Positions 55,188 to 63,827 of a DNA stretch of 64,000 nt are shown here, in pieces. The notes beneath the pieces were generated by a model. That model was not told where the DNA came from. It was given only the letters and a program-made list of their open reading frames with translations, and searched no databases. The first letter of the stretch is position 1. Every line of letters begins with the position of its first letter. The position numbers and the translations under genes are program-made. Origin of the DNA: Faecalibacterium taiwanense. Lineage in GTDB: Bacteria; Bacillota; Clostridia; Oscillospirales; Ruminococcaceae. The stretch spans positions 1,736,001-1,800,000 of the forward strand of contig NZ_CP155552.1 in assembly GCF_036632915.2 (NCBI RefSeq). The letters are read 5' to 3'.

Positions 55188-55211
55188 GAGAATTGGAACC
55201 CTCCAATTCTC
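55188..55211. repeat. Perfect 10-bp hairpin upstream of the RepA-like gene
   Basis: GAGAATTGGA and TCCAATTCTC surround ACCC. No T run follows, so it is more likely a regulatory or origin element than a terminator. Confidence 0.6.
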
Positions 55212-55251
55212 GTTACATACTCTTTGTTCCTGATTTCTGCTTCAGCTGGAG

Positions 55252-55593
55252 GTGATCAACATTTCAGAATATCTTACCACGCAAACTCCGCTGCCGCCGT
55301 TTCTCCCATACCCATGCTTCCTTTTGGAACTTGACCTGAGTCAGACTGCAAAAATGACTTATGTGTTGCTACTCGACCGTGCCACACTCTCGCAGAAAAA
55401 TCTCTGGATAGATGAACGTGGATTCGTGTTTGTCATTTTTACGATTTGCTCTTTGGCTGAGCAGCTAGGGCGCAGCACTGTCAGTGTTTCCAGTGCGCTT
55501 AAGGAATTGGACGCTGCGGGATTGATTGAGCGCAGACGAACGCGGTTTTCTTCGCCCAATCACATCTTTGTGAAAATTCCAAATGTTGAATAG
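55252..55593 (+). CDS. RepA N-terminal-like winged-helix protein
   Basis: From GTG 55252 (CTGGAGG upstream) the 113-residue protein shows YVLLLDRATLSQKNLWIDERG, VFVIFTICSLAEQLGRS and LKELDAAGLIERRRT, the same winged-helix domain as at 23088-23957. The C-terminal domain is missing, so it is either a short regulator or a truncated initiator. It may bind the repeats just upstream. Confidence 0.75.
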   Translation: MINISEYLTTQTPLPPFLPYPCFLLELDLSQTAKMTYVLLLDRATLSQKNLWIDERGFVFVIFTICSLAEQLGRSTVSVSSALKELDAAGLIERRRTRFSSPNHIFVKIPNVE

Positions 55594-55816
55594 TTCTGCG
55601 TTTTTCACGATTCAAGAACCGCCAAAATCACGATTCTGTGATGCAGATTCTTAATGGCATCTGCAAAAGATATTTTTCCTATGCAGTATAGCAGCCTTTA
55701 AGACTGTATCGAAGAAAACTTTCACCTAACCAACGTAATAAAACAAAAAGAGAAAAACGAATAGAATCCATCCATTCCTTTCCGTATTTGCACCACATGA
55801 ATGAGGAGGTCTGCCC

Positions 55817-55999
55817 TTGAACAAAGAAAAATCTGAGAAGAAGCCCACCACACGCAAACGTGCGCCGAGAAGTCCGAAGTCCGTGCGCCTGATCGTGGAA
55901 CGCCATTATATCGGCAATGTGCCGATGAATACGCTTTTTCAGCGGCTTGTGGAAGAAGAAATTCGTAAAACTGCCGAATCGTATCTCGCCGCTGGCTAA
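55817..55999 (+). CDS. Small basic protein upstream of the recombinase
   Basis: TTG 55817 has GAGGAGG 7 bases upstream. The 60-residue protein has a Lys/Arg-rich start (KPTTRKRAPRSPKSVRLIVE) and a helical C-terminus. Small genes at this place are usual in serine-recombinase elements; a directionality factor is one possibility, not shown. Confidence 0.6.
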   Translation: MNKEKSEKKPTTRKRAPRSPKSVRLIVERHYIGNVPMNTLFQRLVEEEIRKTAESYLAAG

Positions 56000-56092
56000 T
56001 TGGACGTTTTACTGCGGAAAAGGGCTTGCATCGTCACGCAGCATCCGCTACAATGTGATTGATGAGGTCTCTTTTCCATTATGGAGGTACAC

Positions 56093-57718
56093 ATGGAAAA
56101 GGACAAAAAAGTAACTGCTTTATACTGCCGACTGTCAAAAGATGACGGTTCAAACAGCGAAAGCCTGAGCATCCGCACTCAAAAGTCAATGCTTATGGAG
56201 TATGCCACACGCAACGGTTTCGGGAATTGCCAGTACTATGTTGATGATGGTTACAGCGGTACGAACTCTGACCGCCCTGCCTTTCAGGAACTTCTGGATG
56301 ATATCCGGGAAGGAAAGGTGGCAACAGTCATTACCAAAGACCAGTCCCGACTTGGACGCAACCACATCGAAACCGGAACGTATATGGAAATCTTCTTTCC
56401 TGAACACGGTGTCCGCTATATTGCAATCAACGATGGTTATGATTCCAACGAGCAATCTCAGATGGATATTGCCCCGTTCCGAAACATCATCAATGAAATG
56501 TACGCCAAAGACACTTCCCGAAAAATCAAGAGTGCCCTTCGGACACGCAAGAAAAGCGGAAAGTATATCTCCAGCGGCGCACCGTTTGGCTACCAGAAAG
56601 ACCCTGCCGACCACAATCACCTTGTGATCGACCCGAACACCGCCCCCGTTGTTGAGTATATCTATTCAATGGCAGAGGAAGGGCTGGGGCTTCACCGCAT
56701 CGCCAAGCGGCTCCACGATGAAAAAGTCTTGAAGCCGTGTTACTACAAGAAAGAGATGTTTGGCCGCTTTATTGATGATGAAAAGATGTATGATTGGGAC
56801 AGTGCCTATATCAGTCAGGTTCTGCACAGCCCAGTCTACGCCGGACACATCATCTACGAAGCCAAGCCCACCGTGTCCATGAAATCCAAAAAGCGGCGTT
56901 ATATTCCGTTTGAAGAACGCGCTATCGTTCCGAATACACATGAAGCAATCATCCCACAAGACCGTTGGGAGAACGTGCAGCGAATCCTTTACAGCCGTTC
57001 CAGTAGTTTTATGTGCGATAAGACCGACTACGACAATATCTTCAAAGGCATCGTCCGCTGTGCAGACTGCGGCAGAACGATGTTAGTCAAGGTCGAGCAC
57101 AGGCGCAAACGTAACAGTGTTCTGGATCAGACCTTTTATTGTTGCAGCACTTATCGGAAATATGGTGCGAAAGCCTGTGACTCGCATAATTTGGAAGCCC
57201 GTGTTCTGCATGAAGCTGTCTTTGCGGACATTCAGGCACACGCAAAGGCCGCTGTGAGCAATCGGGAAGCCCTTGTGAAGAAGATTGCAAATCAGATGCA
57301 CCTCCGGGTGTCCTCTGACCGGGCGCAGCACAAACGGGATTTGAAGCAGTGTAAAGCACGAATCGCAGAAATCGAAGACCTGTATGCAAAACTTTATGAG
57401 GACGTATCAAAGGGACTTCTCCCGGAGAAACGTTTTCAAATGCTTGCAGATCGCTACGACAAAGAACAGGCTGAACTGACCGAAAAGATTGAGCAGTACG
57501 AGCGGGAAGGCCGTGCTGAACACGATCAGCTGGACAAGATTCAGGATTTTATTGATGAAGTCAGCAAGTACGCTGGCATCACCGAACTGAACTATAAGAT
57601 TCTGCATCAGCTGATTGACAAGATTCTGGTATCCAAAGCGGAAAAGGTCGATGGCGAATACGTCCAGAAAATCCAGATTTTCTACCGCTTTATCGGCCCA
57701 TTGGATGCCATCGAGTAA
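56093..57718 (+). CDS. Large serine recombinase of element 2
   Basis: ATG 56093 (GGAGG 7 bases upstream) gives 541 residues, a normal length. The resolvase domain has the catalytic Ser in YCRLS and SRLGRNH; the recombinase domain, a zinc ribbon (CADCGRTM ... CCSTYRKYGAKACDSH) and a coiled coil follow. It lies 13 bases inside the right arm of element 2 and should catalyse its integration into topB. The frame is intact. Confidence 0.95.
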   Translation: MEKDKKVTALYCRLSKDDGSNSESLSIRTQKSMLMEYATRNGFGNCQYYVDDGYSGTNSDRPAFQELLDDIREGKVATVITKDQSRLGRNHIETGTYMEIFFPEHGVRYIAINDGYDSNEQSQMDIAPFRNIINEMYAKDTSRKIKSALRTRKKSGKYISSGAPFGYQKDPADHNHLVIDPNTAPVVEYIYSMAEEGLGLHRIAKRLHDEKVLKPCYYKKEMFGRFIDDEKMYDWDSAYISQVLHSPVYAGHIIYEAKPTVSMKSKKRRYIPFEERAIVPNTHEAIIPQDRWENVQRILYSRSSSFMCDKTDYDNIFKGIVRCADCGRTMLVKVEHRRKRNSVLDQTFYCCSTYRKYGAKACDSHNLEARVLHEAVFADIQAHAKAAVSNREALVKKIANQMHLRVSSDRAQHKRDLKQCKARIAEIEDLYAKLYEDVSKGLLPEKRFQMLADRYDKEQAELTEKIEQYEREGRAEHDQLDKIQDFIDEVSKYAGITELNYKILHQLIDKILVSKAEKVDGEYVQKIQIFYRFIGPLDAIE

Positions 57719-57730
57719 CAAAGTCAGAAA

Positions 57731-57764
57731 AGTCACCTCCGAGAACTATCCTACAGACGCAGGG
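57731..57764. other. Right attachment junction of element 2
   Basis: AGTCACCT (57731-57738), the inverted inner arm, and the GCAGGG core (57759-57764) where topB resumes. Confidence 0.75.
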
Positions 57765-58352
57765 CGCGAGGGAGAACTGATCTTCCGCTTGGTGTACCAG
57801 CAAGCAGGCTGCAAAAAGCCCTCTTCTCGCCTATGGCTGTCCAGCATGGAGGAAAACGCTATCCGGGAGGGCTTCGCCCACCTCAAACCGTCAACTGAAT
57901 ACGATGCGCTGTACAATGCAGCACTCTGCCGGGAACGTGCCGACTGGATGGTCGGTATCAATGCGTCCCGGCTTTTTCGTGTCTGTACGGTCAACCGCTG
58001 GCGGTGGGGCGTGTTATGACCCCGGTGCTTGCTATGACGGTAGTGCGGGAAGCCGCCATCGCCGCCTTTGTGCCGAAAAAGTTCTACACCGTAGAACTTG
58101 AACTGACCAGCGGATGCACGGCATCCAGCCGCCGCATTCCCGAAAAATCCGTTGCCGAAAACCTGCTGGAAGCCTGCCGAAAGGAGATGGTAGCAACGAT
58201 CCAGCGCATCACCCGCAAGGAAAAGTCCGAGAGTCCGCCGCCGCTGTACGACCTAACCACCCTTCAGCGGGATGCTAACCGCCTGCTGGGGTACAGCGCA
58301 CAGCAGACGCTGGACTATGTGCAGAGCCTGTATGAGAAGAAACTTACCACTT
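57765..58352 (+). pseudogene. topB: topB DNA topoisomerase III, middle part, frameshifted and truncated
   Basis: The frame resumes with REGELIFRLVYQQAGCKKP. It breaks in the T run near 57974 and continues in the next frame as CLYGQPLAVGRVMTPVLA, which puts back the topoisomerase I/III domain. It ends at LYEKKLTT, just before the place of the active-site YPRT motif; from there the sequence is foreign. The catalytic Tyr is therefore lost by a deletion. Confidence 0.9.
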
Positions 58353-58388
58353 TGGGCGATTTCTTTACGGACAAATCGTTTAATTTAG

Positions 58389-60104
58389 AAAATCCACAAA
58401 AAGTATCTTGACAAACTCGACCCCGAAGGCACCGGATACCGGGCAAGAACGAGATTTGCAAAGTTCTTCAACCTGCCGGAACTGATGTCCATGTTCAAGG
58501 AGGTTGCGGACATTAAAACATCCGACCTGCTCCATCTGCCTGTGCCCGAAGCAAAGTTTGAAACCGTGGTGGCAAAACCCTCGGAGATTCAAAAGGAAAT
58601 GGTGCAGGAGCTGAGCAAACGTGCCGCCCGCATCCACTCCGGCACGGTGGATGCGTCTGTGGACAATATGCTCTGCGTCACAAACGACGGCAGAAAGATT
58701 GGCTTGGATGTGCGCCTGATGAACCCCATGCTGCCCGATGATCCCAACAGCAAATTGAACGTATGCGTTCAAAATGTGCTGAAAATCTGGGAAGATGGCA
58801 AAGACCAGAAGCTGACACAGCTTTTGTTCTGCGACCTCTCGACACCAAAGAACGATGGTAACTTCAACGTCTACGATGACATTCGCAAGAAGCTGGTTGC
58901 CGCCGGTGTGCCGGAAAACGAGATTGAGTTTATCCACAACGCAGACACCGAAGCGAAAAAGGCTGCACTGTTCTCGAAAGTGCGCTCCGGCGATGTGCGC
59001 GTCCTGCTGGGCAGCACGGCAAAAATGGGCGCAGGAACCAATGTGCAGCAGCGTCTTGTGGCGGTGCATCATCTGGATGTTGGCTGGAAGCCCAGTGACA
59101 TGACCCAGCGCAATGGTCGCATCATCCGGCAGGGCAACATGAACAAGGAAGTCAAGGTGTTCAACTACGTCACCGAAGGCACATTTGATTCGTACCTCTT
59201 TCAGACCCTTGAGAATAAACAGCGATTTATCTCGCAGATTATGACCAGTAAATCCCCGGTGCGCTCCTGCGAAGATGTAGACGAACAGGCACTTTCCTAT
59301 GCGGAGATCAAGGCACTTTGCGCCGGAAATCCACTCATCAAGGAAAAGATGGACTTGGACGTTCAGGTCGCCAAGCTGAAGGTGCTGAAAGCCGACCACC
59401 AGAGCCAGAAATTCCGTCTGCAAGACAAGCTGCTGACCAAATTCCCGGCAGATATTCAGGAAACGAACGCCCACATTGCCGGGCTGAAAGCCGATGCACA
59501 GCTTGCCGCCGCCCATCCGCAGGGCAAGGAGGAGTTTTGCGACATGGTCATCAAGGGCGTGACCTACGACGAGAAAAAGACCGCCGGTGAGCAGCTGGTG
59601 CTTGCCTGCTCCGAACTGCCCAACGCCGAGGAAAAAGTCATCGGCAGCTACCGGGGCTTTGAACTGTCCCTGCGTTTCGACACCTACCGCAGTGAGTATC
59701 AGGCTATTTTGAAGGGGCAGCGGAAGTACACGGTGCCTTTGGGCACCGACCCGCTGGGCAACATCACTCGTCTGGATAACTCCCTGAACAACTTCCCGGA
59801 ACGCATCACCGCCGCAGAGAACGAGTTGGATACCCTGCATCAGCAGCAGGCGGCGGCGCAAATTGAGGTGGAGAAACCCTTCCCACAGGAAGAAGAACTG
59901 GCAGAGAAGTCCGCTCGTCTTGCGGAACTGAACGCCCAGTTGGACGTGGACGAAAAGAGCCACGAATCGGAACAGGAGGAGGAAGAACAGGAGAATGCCC
60001 CTCGCCGCCCCTCGGTGCTGGCAGCACTGGAAGAAAAATCGGACAAGCCGGAGCCGGTGAAGCCCTTCCGCAGTTATTACGACAAGGATGGTGATGCCCG
60101 GTGA
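58389..60104 (+). pseudogene. C-terminal part of the ICE helicase/methylase-like protein
   Basis: An open frame without its own start joins the topB remnant and reads EGTGYRARTRFAKFFNLPELM, then the helicase C domain with LLGSTAKMGAGTNVQQRLVA and QRNGRIIRQGN (motifs V and VI). A coiled coil and an acidic tail follow. Intact relatives have a methylase and the helicase N half in front, over 1500 residues more. The first ATG is 58485. The fragment has only motifs V-VI and cannot be an active helicase. Confidence 0.85.
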
Positions 60105-60433
60105 GGGAAAAGCGGGATGAAATCATTATGCTGAGAACCACAAAGACCGAAAAGAACCGCATTTATGAAAAGATGCTGGGCATGGGCATCCGCAGCCTGA
60201 GTGCCTATATCCGCAAGATGGCGCTGGACGGCTACTGCCTGAACCTTGACCTGCCGCAACTGCGGCGCATGGCATATCTTTTGCAGATGTGCAGTAATAA
60301 TCTCAACCAATATGCTAAAGCCGCCAATGAAAATAGTCGGGTCTATGCTGCCGACATGGAGGACCTGCGGCAGCGGCTGGATGAGCTGATTGACATTGGT
60401 CGGCAGATCCTTTCCCGGCTGGCAGAACTCTAA
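60101..60433 (+). CDS. mobC: MobC-type relaxosome protein
   Basis: GTG 60101 overlaps the helicase stop by four bases. The 110-residue protein shows RTTKTEKNRIYEKMLGMGIRS and SAYIRKMALDG, a ribbon-helix-helix-like N-terminus of MobC, and a helical C-terminus (LRQRLDELIDIGRQILSRL). It helps the relaxase to nick the ICE oriT. Confidence 0.88.
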   Translation: MREKRDEIIMLRTTKTEKNRIYEKMLGMGIRSLSAYIRKMALDGYCLNLDLPQLRRMAYLLQMCSNNLNQYAKAANENSRVYAADMEDLRQRLDELIDIGRQILSRLAEL

Positions 60434-60440
60434 GATTTTT

Positions 60441-60464
60441 CCCCGCAGTTGGAGGGCTGCGGGG
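60441..60464. repeat. Hairpin after mobC
   Basis: CCCCGCAG (60441-60448) and CTGCGGGG (60457-60464) with no T run. It may be part of the ICE oriT or a message stabiliser. Confidence 0.45.
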
Positions 60465-60536
60465 GTACATAGGCGGCGACACCATTGACAGGCTCATACT
60501 CTATCCATATACTGAAAGCAGAAAGGCGGTGTCAAT

Positions 60537-60812
60537 ATGAAATTCGTAGCAAGCGTTCTCCTATTTCCTGTGGTTCTCCTGAGTGCATTTCTGGTACTGA
60601 TGCTGAAATGGACGCTGAACCTGTCGGCGTTTGTGCTGGCACTGCCCATGCTGTATATTTTCGGCTGCGGCCTCTATACTCTCTATTGTCAGGAGTGGCT
60701 GCAGTTTTTGATCTTGCTGGTGGCAGAGTTTGGCTGCTTTGCGCTGATCTTCATGGGGGCTTTGATCGTGGATGCGGCGGAGCGTTTTAATGGCTGGATT
60801 GCCGGATTGTGA
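60537..60812 (+). CDS. Small membrane protein, CD1845-like
   Basis: The 91-residue protein has three helices (VLLFPVVLLSAFLVLML; FVLALPMLYIFGCGLYTLY; FLILLVAEFGCFALIFMG). AAAGGCGG precedes ATG 60537. Proteins like this lie between mobC and the relaxase in this ICE group. Function unknown. Confidence 0.75.
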   Translation: MKFVASVLLFPVVLLSAFLVLMLKWTLNLSAFVLALPMLYIFGCGLYTLYCQEWLQFLILLVAEFGCFALIFMGALIVDAAERFNGWIAGL

Positions 60813-60820
60813 GGGATTAG

Positions 60821-61078
60821 ATGGACACAGATGCCATGACCGACTATTATTGGGAAAATCTGAAAGATATTCTGCAACGACAACTTGCAGACGATGATGA
60901 ATATCGTGCACTGATCCAGAAAAAGATTGCCGCAGAGATTGCGTTGAAAGCTCTTATCGGCGAAGAAGCATGGAGCCTCTATCTGGAATTGGATGCAATC
61001 AGCAACGAATTGGAAAGTGTTCGGCAGGAAGCCATGTATCTGGCAGGTGCTGCCGATCACGAGAAATTATCCAAATGA
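60821..61078 (+). CDS. Small acidic helical protein of the ICE
   Basis: The 85-residue protein starts at ATG 60821 (GAGGG upstream), is helical and acidic (YWENLKDILQRQLADDDEYRAL) and has no known motif. It lies in the mob region before a terminator. Function unknown. Confidence 0.65.
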   Translation: MDTDAMTDYYWENLKDILQRQLADDDEYRALIQKKIAAEIALKALIGEEAWSLYLELDAISNELESVRQEAMYLAGAADHEKLSK

Positions 61079-61084
61079 TATTGA

Positions 61085-61108
61085 TGCCGCCGATGTGCGG
61101 CATTTTTT
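61085..61108 (+). terminator. Terminator just before the relaxase gene
   Basis: TGCCGC (61085-61090) and GCGGCA (61097-61102) are followed by six T. It would insulate or attenuate the relaxase gene. Confidence 0.7.
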
Positions 61109-61118
61109 GTAGGAGGTG

Positions 61119-62505
61119 ATGGCACTGGCAGCAACACGGTTGATTGCGCTGCACAAAAACAAAGGCATGACCGTTGCGGCCTGCCTGAAAAATCGCACGG
61201 ACTATATCGAAAACCCAGACAAGACCGAGCAGGGACAGTATGTCAGCAGCTATGCCTGCAGCACCCTGACGGCAGATGAAGAGTTTATGCTCACCAAGCG
61301 GCAGTACGACCTTGTGAACGGACGCAGGCAGAAAAGCGATGTAATTGCTTATCAGATACGGCAGTCCTTCCGTCCGGGGAAATCACCGCAGAGGAGGCTA
61401 ACAAGGTGGGCTACGAACTGGCCATGCGCTTTACCAAGGGCAAGCACGCCTTTGTAGTGGCAACGCACACGGACCGGCAGCACATCCACAACCATGTGAT
61501 CTTCAACTCCACAGCGTTGGATGGCAGCAGGAAGTTCCGGGATTTTTCTTTTCGGCGTTGGCAGTGCAGCGGTTGAGTGACCTGATTTGCTTAGAGCATC
61601 AGCTGTCCGTCATTGAAAAGAAGCCCTATCGGGAGCGTCAAAAGCGCATTGTCTACCCGCCGAAAGAGAGCAATCGTGACCGCCTGTGCGGAATCATCGA
61701 CACCATTCTTGCAGAAAAGCCGGGAGATTACGAAACTTTTCTGCAAAAGCTGGAGCGGCAGGGATATGAGGTGAAACGTGGCAAGTACACGTCGGTGAAG
61801 GGCAAGGGGCAGAAACGTTTTATCCGGTTCCGTACACTGGGCACCGGCTATGGCGAGGATGAAATCAAGGCGGTGCTGGAGGGCAAGGTGAAACACCAAC
61901 CGTACCAGAAGAAGCCGCCCAAAGAGCAGCCCTTCCAGTTGCTGGTGGATATTCAGGGGAAAATGGCAGAGGGCAAAAGTGTCGGCTACAAAAAGTGGGC
62001 AGCCAAGTTCAACCTGAAAGAGATGTCCAAAACCCTGCTGTTCTTGCAGGAGCAAAAAATCGGTAGCGCAGAGGAACTGCGGGAACGTGCGACGGCGGCA
62101 ACGGAACGCTATCATGCTATGGGGGATGCCATCAAAGCGGCAGAAGCGAGGTTGACCGAAATCGCCGTGCTGAAAACTCACATCATCAACTATGCCAAGA
62201 CCCGTGATGTGTACGCTGCTTATCGGAAAGCCGGGTACAGCAAAACCTTTCTGGACGCTCACCGGGAGGAGATTACTCTGCACAAGGCGGCGAAAGCTGC
62301 CTTTGACGAGGCTGAGATGCAAAAGTTGCCGAAGGTTAAGGAACTGGATGCGGAGTTTGCAGAACTGCTAACCAAGAAGAAAGCCGCCTACCCGGACTAC
62401 CGCAAGGCACGGAATGAGATGCAGGGACTGGTTCGGGCACAGAAAAACGTGGAACGATTTTTTGCGGAAGAAAAGCCAGCACAGGAGAACGAGCAGGCTC
62501 GATAA
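61119..62505 (+). pseudogene. ICE relaxase (MobP type), two apparent frameshifts
   Basis: A GGAGG at 61112 serves ATG 61119 or a CTG at 61125; relatives begin with the sequence AATRLIALHKNKG seen here. The frame is lost near 61378 (GGG... run) and near 61545 (T run). With both corrected one ORF of about 460 residues ends at 62505. It includes the metal-binding motif HTDRQHIHNHVIFN. A scrap of a closely similar gene lies at 8549-8600. The enzyme would nick the ICE and pilot the strand. Confidence 0.88.
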
Positions 62506-62511
62506 GAACAA

Positions 62512-62557
62512 ATTGCCGGGAGTTGACCGTAAGAGGTCTGCTTCCGGCAATCTTTTT
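62512..62557 (+). terminator. Terminator after the relaxase gene
   Basis: ATTGCCGG (62512-62519) pairs with CCGGCAAT (62544-62551), with an inner GACC/GGTC, and T residues follow. Confidence 0.8.
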
Positions 62558-62623
62558 GTTAGTTCAATCTTTAACGGAATTGTTCATCTCTTTCGATTGT
62601 GTATGTTCATGCGTTTAACAGGT

Positions 62624-62654
62624 ATCCTATGGAGTGTAAATAACACGATAGGAT
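62624..62654. promoter_or_regulatory. Operator-like dyad upstream of the XRE gene
   Basis: ATCCTAT (62624-62630) and ATAGGAT (62648-62654) surround GTGT-AAATA-ACAC. The dyad ends 12 bases before the regulator start, as for autoregulated repressors. Confidence 0.6.
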
Positions 62655-62665
62655 GAGGTTGCGCT

Positions 62666-63112
62666 ATGAAAGAGCTTTTTGGACAGAGACTGCGGGAGCA
62701 GCGTATAAAGCATGGGTTGACGCTGGAACAACTTGCGGAAAAATCCGAGCTTTCCTCCAACTATATCGGCATGGTAGAGCGTGGCTTAAAGGAACCCGGC
62801 CTTGCCACCATTGTTAAACTTCTGAACGCTCTGAATATTTCCGCAGACACATTGTTGTGTGATCTGGTTCCCAGTGCATCTCATGTGACCGACGACGAGA
62901 TCCGCAAGCGACTGGAAGGCTTGACCCCCATCCAGAAGAAAGCTGCCCTCGATTTGCTGGATACCTATATCAGCAATCTCCCTACCTCACAAACGAAGAA
63001 TAAATCGCAAACTTTGCAAGCGCATCGGCTGAAATTTAGCCGATGCGCTTTTCTTTGCATTCCTTTCGGCTATAATCATTCTTATAGGATGTATTATTTC
63101 CTAAAGAATTGA
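62666..63112 (+). CDS. XRE-family transcriptional regulator
   Basis: GAGG lies upstream of ATG 62666. Residues 5-60 form the helix-turn-helix (LREQRIKHGLTLEQLAEKS, then NYIGMVERGLKEPGLATIVKLLNAL). The body ends about residue 107 (LDLLDTYISNL). The last 40 residues read through the terminator hairpin at 63018 and look artificial. A one-base addition near 62983 would end the protein at 63003 (tail LTNEE), before the hairpin. It probably represses its own gene through the upstream dyad. Confidence 0.85.
   Translation: MKELFGQRLREQRIKHGLTLEQLAEKSELSSNYIGMVERGLKEPGLATIVKLLNALNISADTLLCDLVPSASHVTDDEIRKRLEGLTPIQKKAALDLLDTYISNLPTSQTKNKSQTLQAHRLKFSRCAFLCIPFGYNHSYRMYYFLKN
63018..63056 (+). terminator. 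Terminator of the XRE gene
   Basis: AAGCGCATCGGCT (63018-63030) pairs with AGCCGATGCGCTT (63038-63050), followed by TTCTTT. Confidence 0.8.
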
Positions 63113-63127
63113 TTCGGGGGTGTCAAA

Positions 63128-63646
63128 ATGAGAGAACCGCAGTACAGCATTTTAGCCGACATTCAGGATGCGATCGAGCGGGCAAAACAAGGGAAGTTGG
63201 CATTGTACTGGCAGCGCACCATCCAACGGGAATACCGTTGCAAAAAAGTCACCCTTGCCGAACAGCAAGCGTATGAGCAGCTGCAAAGCATTCTTTCCGA
63301 GATTTCGCAATGGAACGATGAAGAAGATCTGCGCTCCGACATGGAGGAAATTGGCGGCAGGGTCTGGTATTGCCACTACTGGGAGGAGCATTACTCCATG
63401 GTAGAGTTGACCGAGGACCGCAACGGAAAATTTAACGTTGACTACGTTTTGGACGACGCAGTGACCCCGGAGGTGCGCCGGGATGCTGCACTGTTAGCGC
63501 AAAAGGAATTTGCGGACTGTATGCAGGAATGGGGCATTTCTCTTCTGAATGCACCCGTCCCGGAACAGATGAAGTATGCTTCTCTGGCAGAAGCCGCATC
63601 TCACCTCATGCAAGTCCTCAATGACCCGGAGAGCATCACAGGGTAA
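63128..63646 (+). CDS. Protein of unknown function before the type III R-M genes
   Basis: The 172-residue soluble protein starts at ATG 63128 with GGGGG upstream. It has several Trp/Tyr pairs (GGRVWYCHYWEEHYSMVEL) and no motif I can name. It lies between the XRE regulator and the methylase gene and may belong to the same cargo island. Confidence 0.65.
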   Translation: MREPQYSILADIQDAIERAKQGKLALYWQRTIQREYRCKKVTLAEQQAYEQLQSILSEISQWNDEEDLRSDMEEIGGRVWYCHYWEEHYSMVELTEDRNGKFNVDYVLDDAVTPEVRRDAALLAQKEFADCMQEWGISLLNAPVPEQMKYASLAEAASHLMQVLNDPESITG

Positions 63647-63696
63647 AAAGCGTCCCGCCGGGACGCGCAGCCTGCATTGGAAAAATGCAGATCAAA

Positions 63697-63721
63697 GGGG
63701 TTTGGGGCACTCCCCAACAAG
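63697..63721 (+). repeat. GGGTTTGGGGCA element, copy 2
   Basis: GGGGTTTGGGGCACTCCCCAACAAG is a near copy of 17877-17904. Confidence 0.45.
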
Positions 63722-63827
63722 CATTTGCAGAGCAAAATAAGCAGATGTATATACGTCTGCACTGCTTGCCACAACAATGCGTCCTTTTTGTCCGCAGTTT
63801 GAAATTTTTAGATTGGAGAAAAACGCC

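Larger units (their letters stand above)
54456..55251 (+). other. About 800 bases without a gene
   Basis: No convincing coding frame is seen. The stretch holds three degenerate repeats (54695-54936), a GC-rich block at 55028-55110 and a hairpin at 55188-55211. It lies between the mob and RepA-like genes and could hold a replication origin. Confidence 0.5.
46081..57764 (+). mobile_element. Mobilizable element 2: agr quorum-sensing element inside topB
   Basis: The two halves of topB lie 11.68 kb apart, both flanked by GCAGGG. Inside each end is AGGTGACT in inverted orientation (46097-46104; as AGTCACCT 57731-57738). A serine recombinase sits at the right end. Contents from left: small ORFs, a run of secreted proteins, agrD, agrB, agrA, agrC, DUF3847, oriT, MobA relaxase, RepA-like protein, small basic protein, recombinase. 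GC is lower in the left half than in the ICE. Confidence 0.9.

Noticed and set aside
58380..59963. A 527-codon minus-strand open frame opposite the helicase fragment
   Set aside because: The plus strand carries helicase motifs V and VI, and the min-strand frame has no domain.
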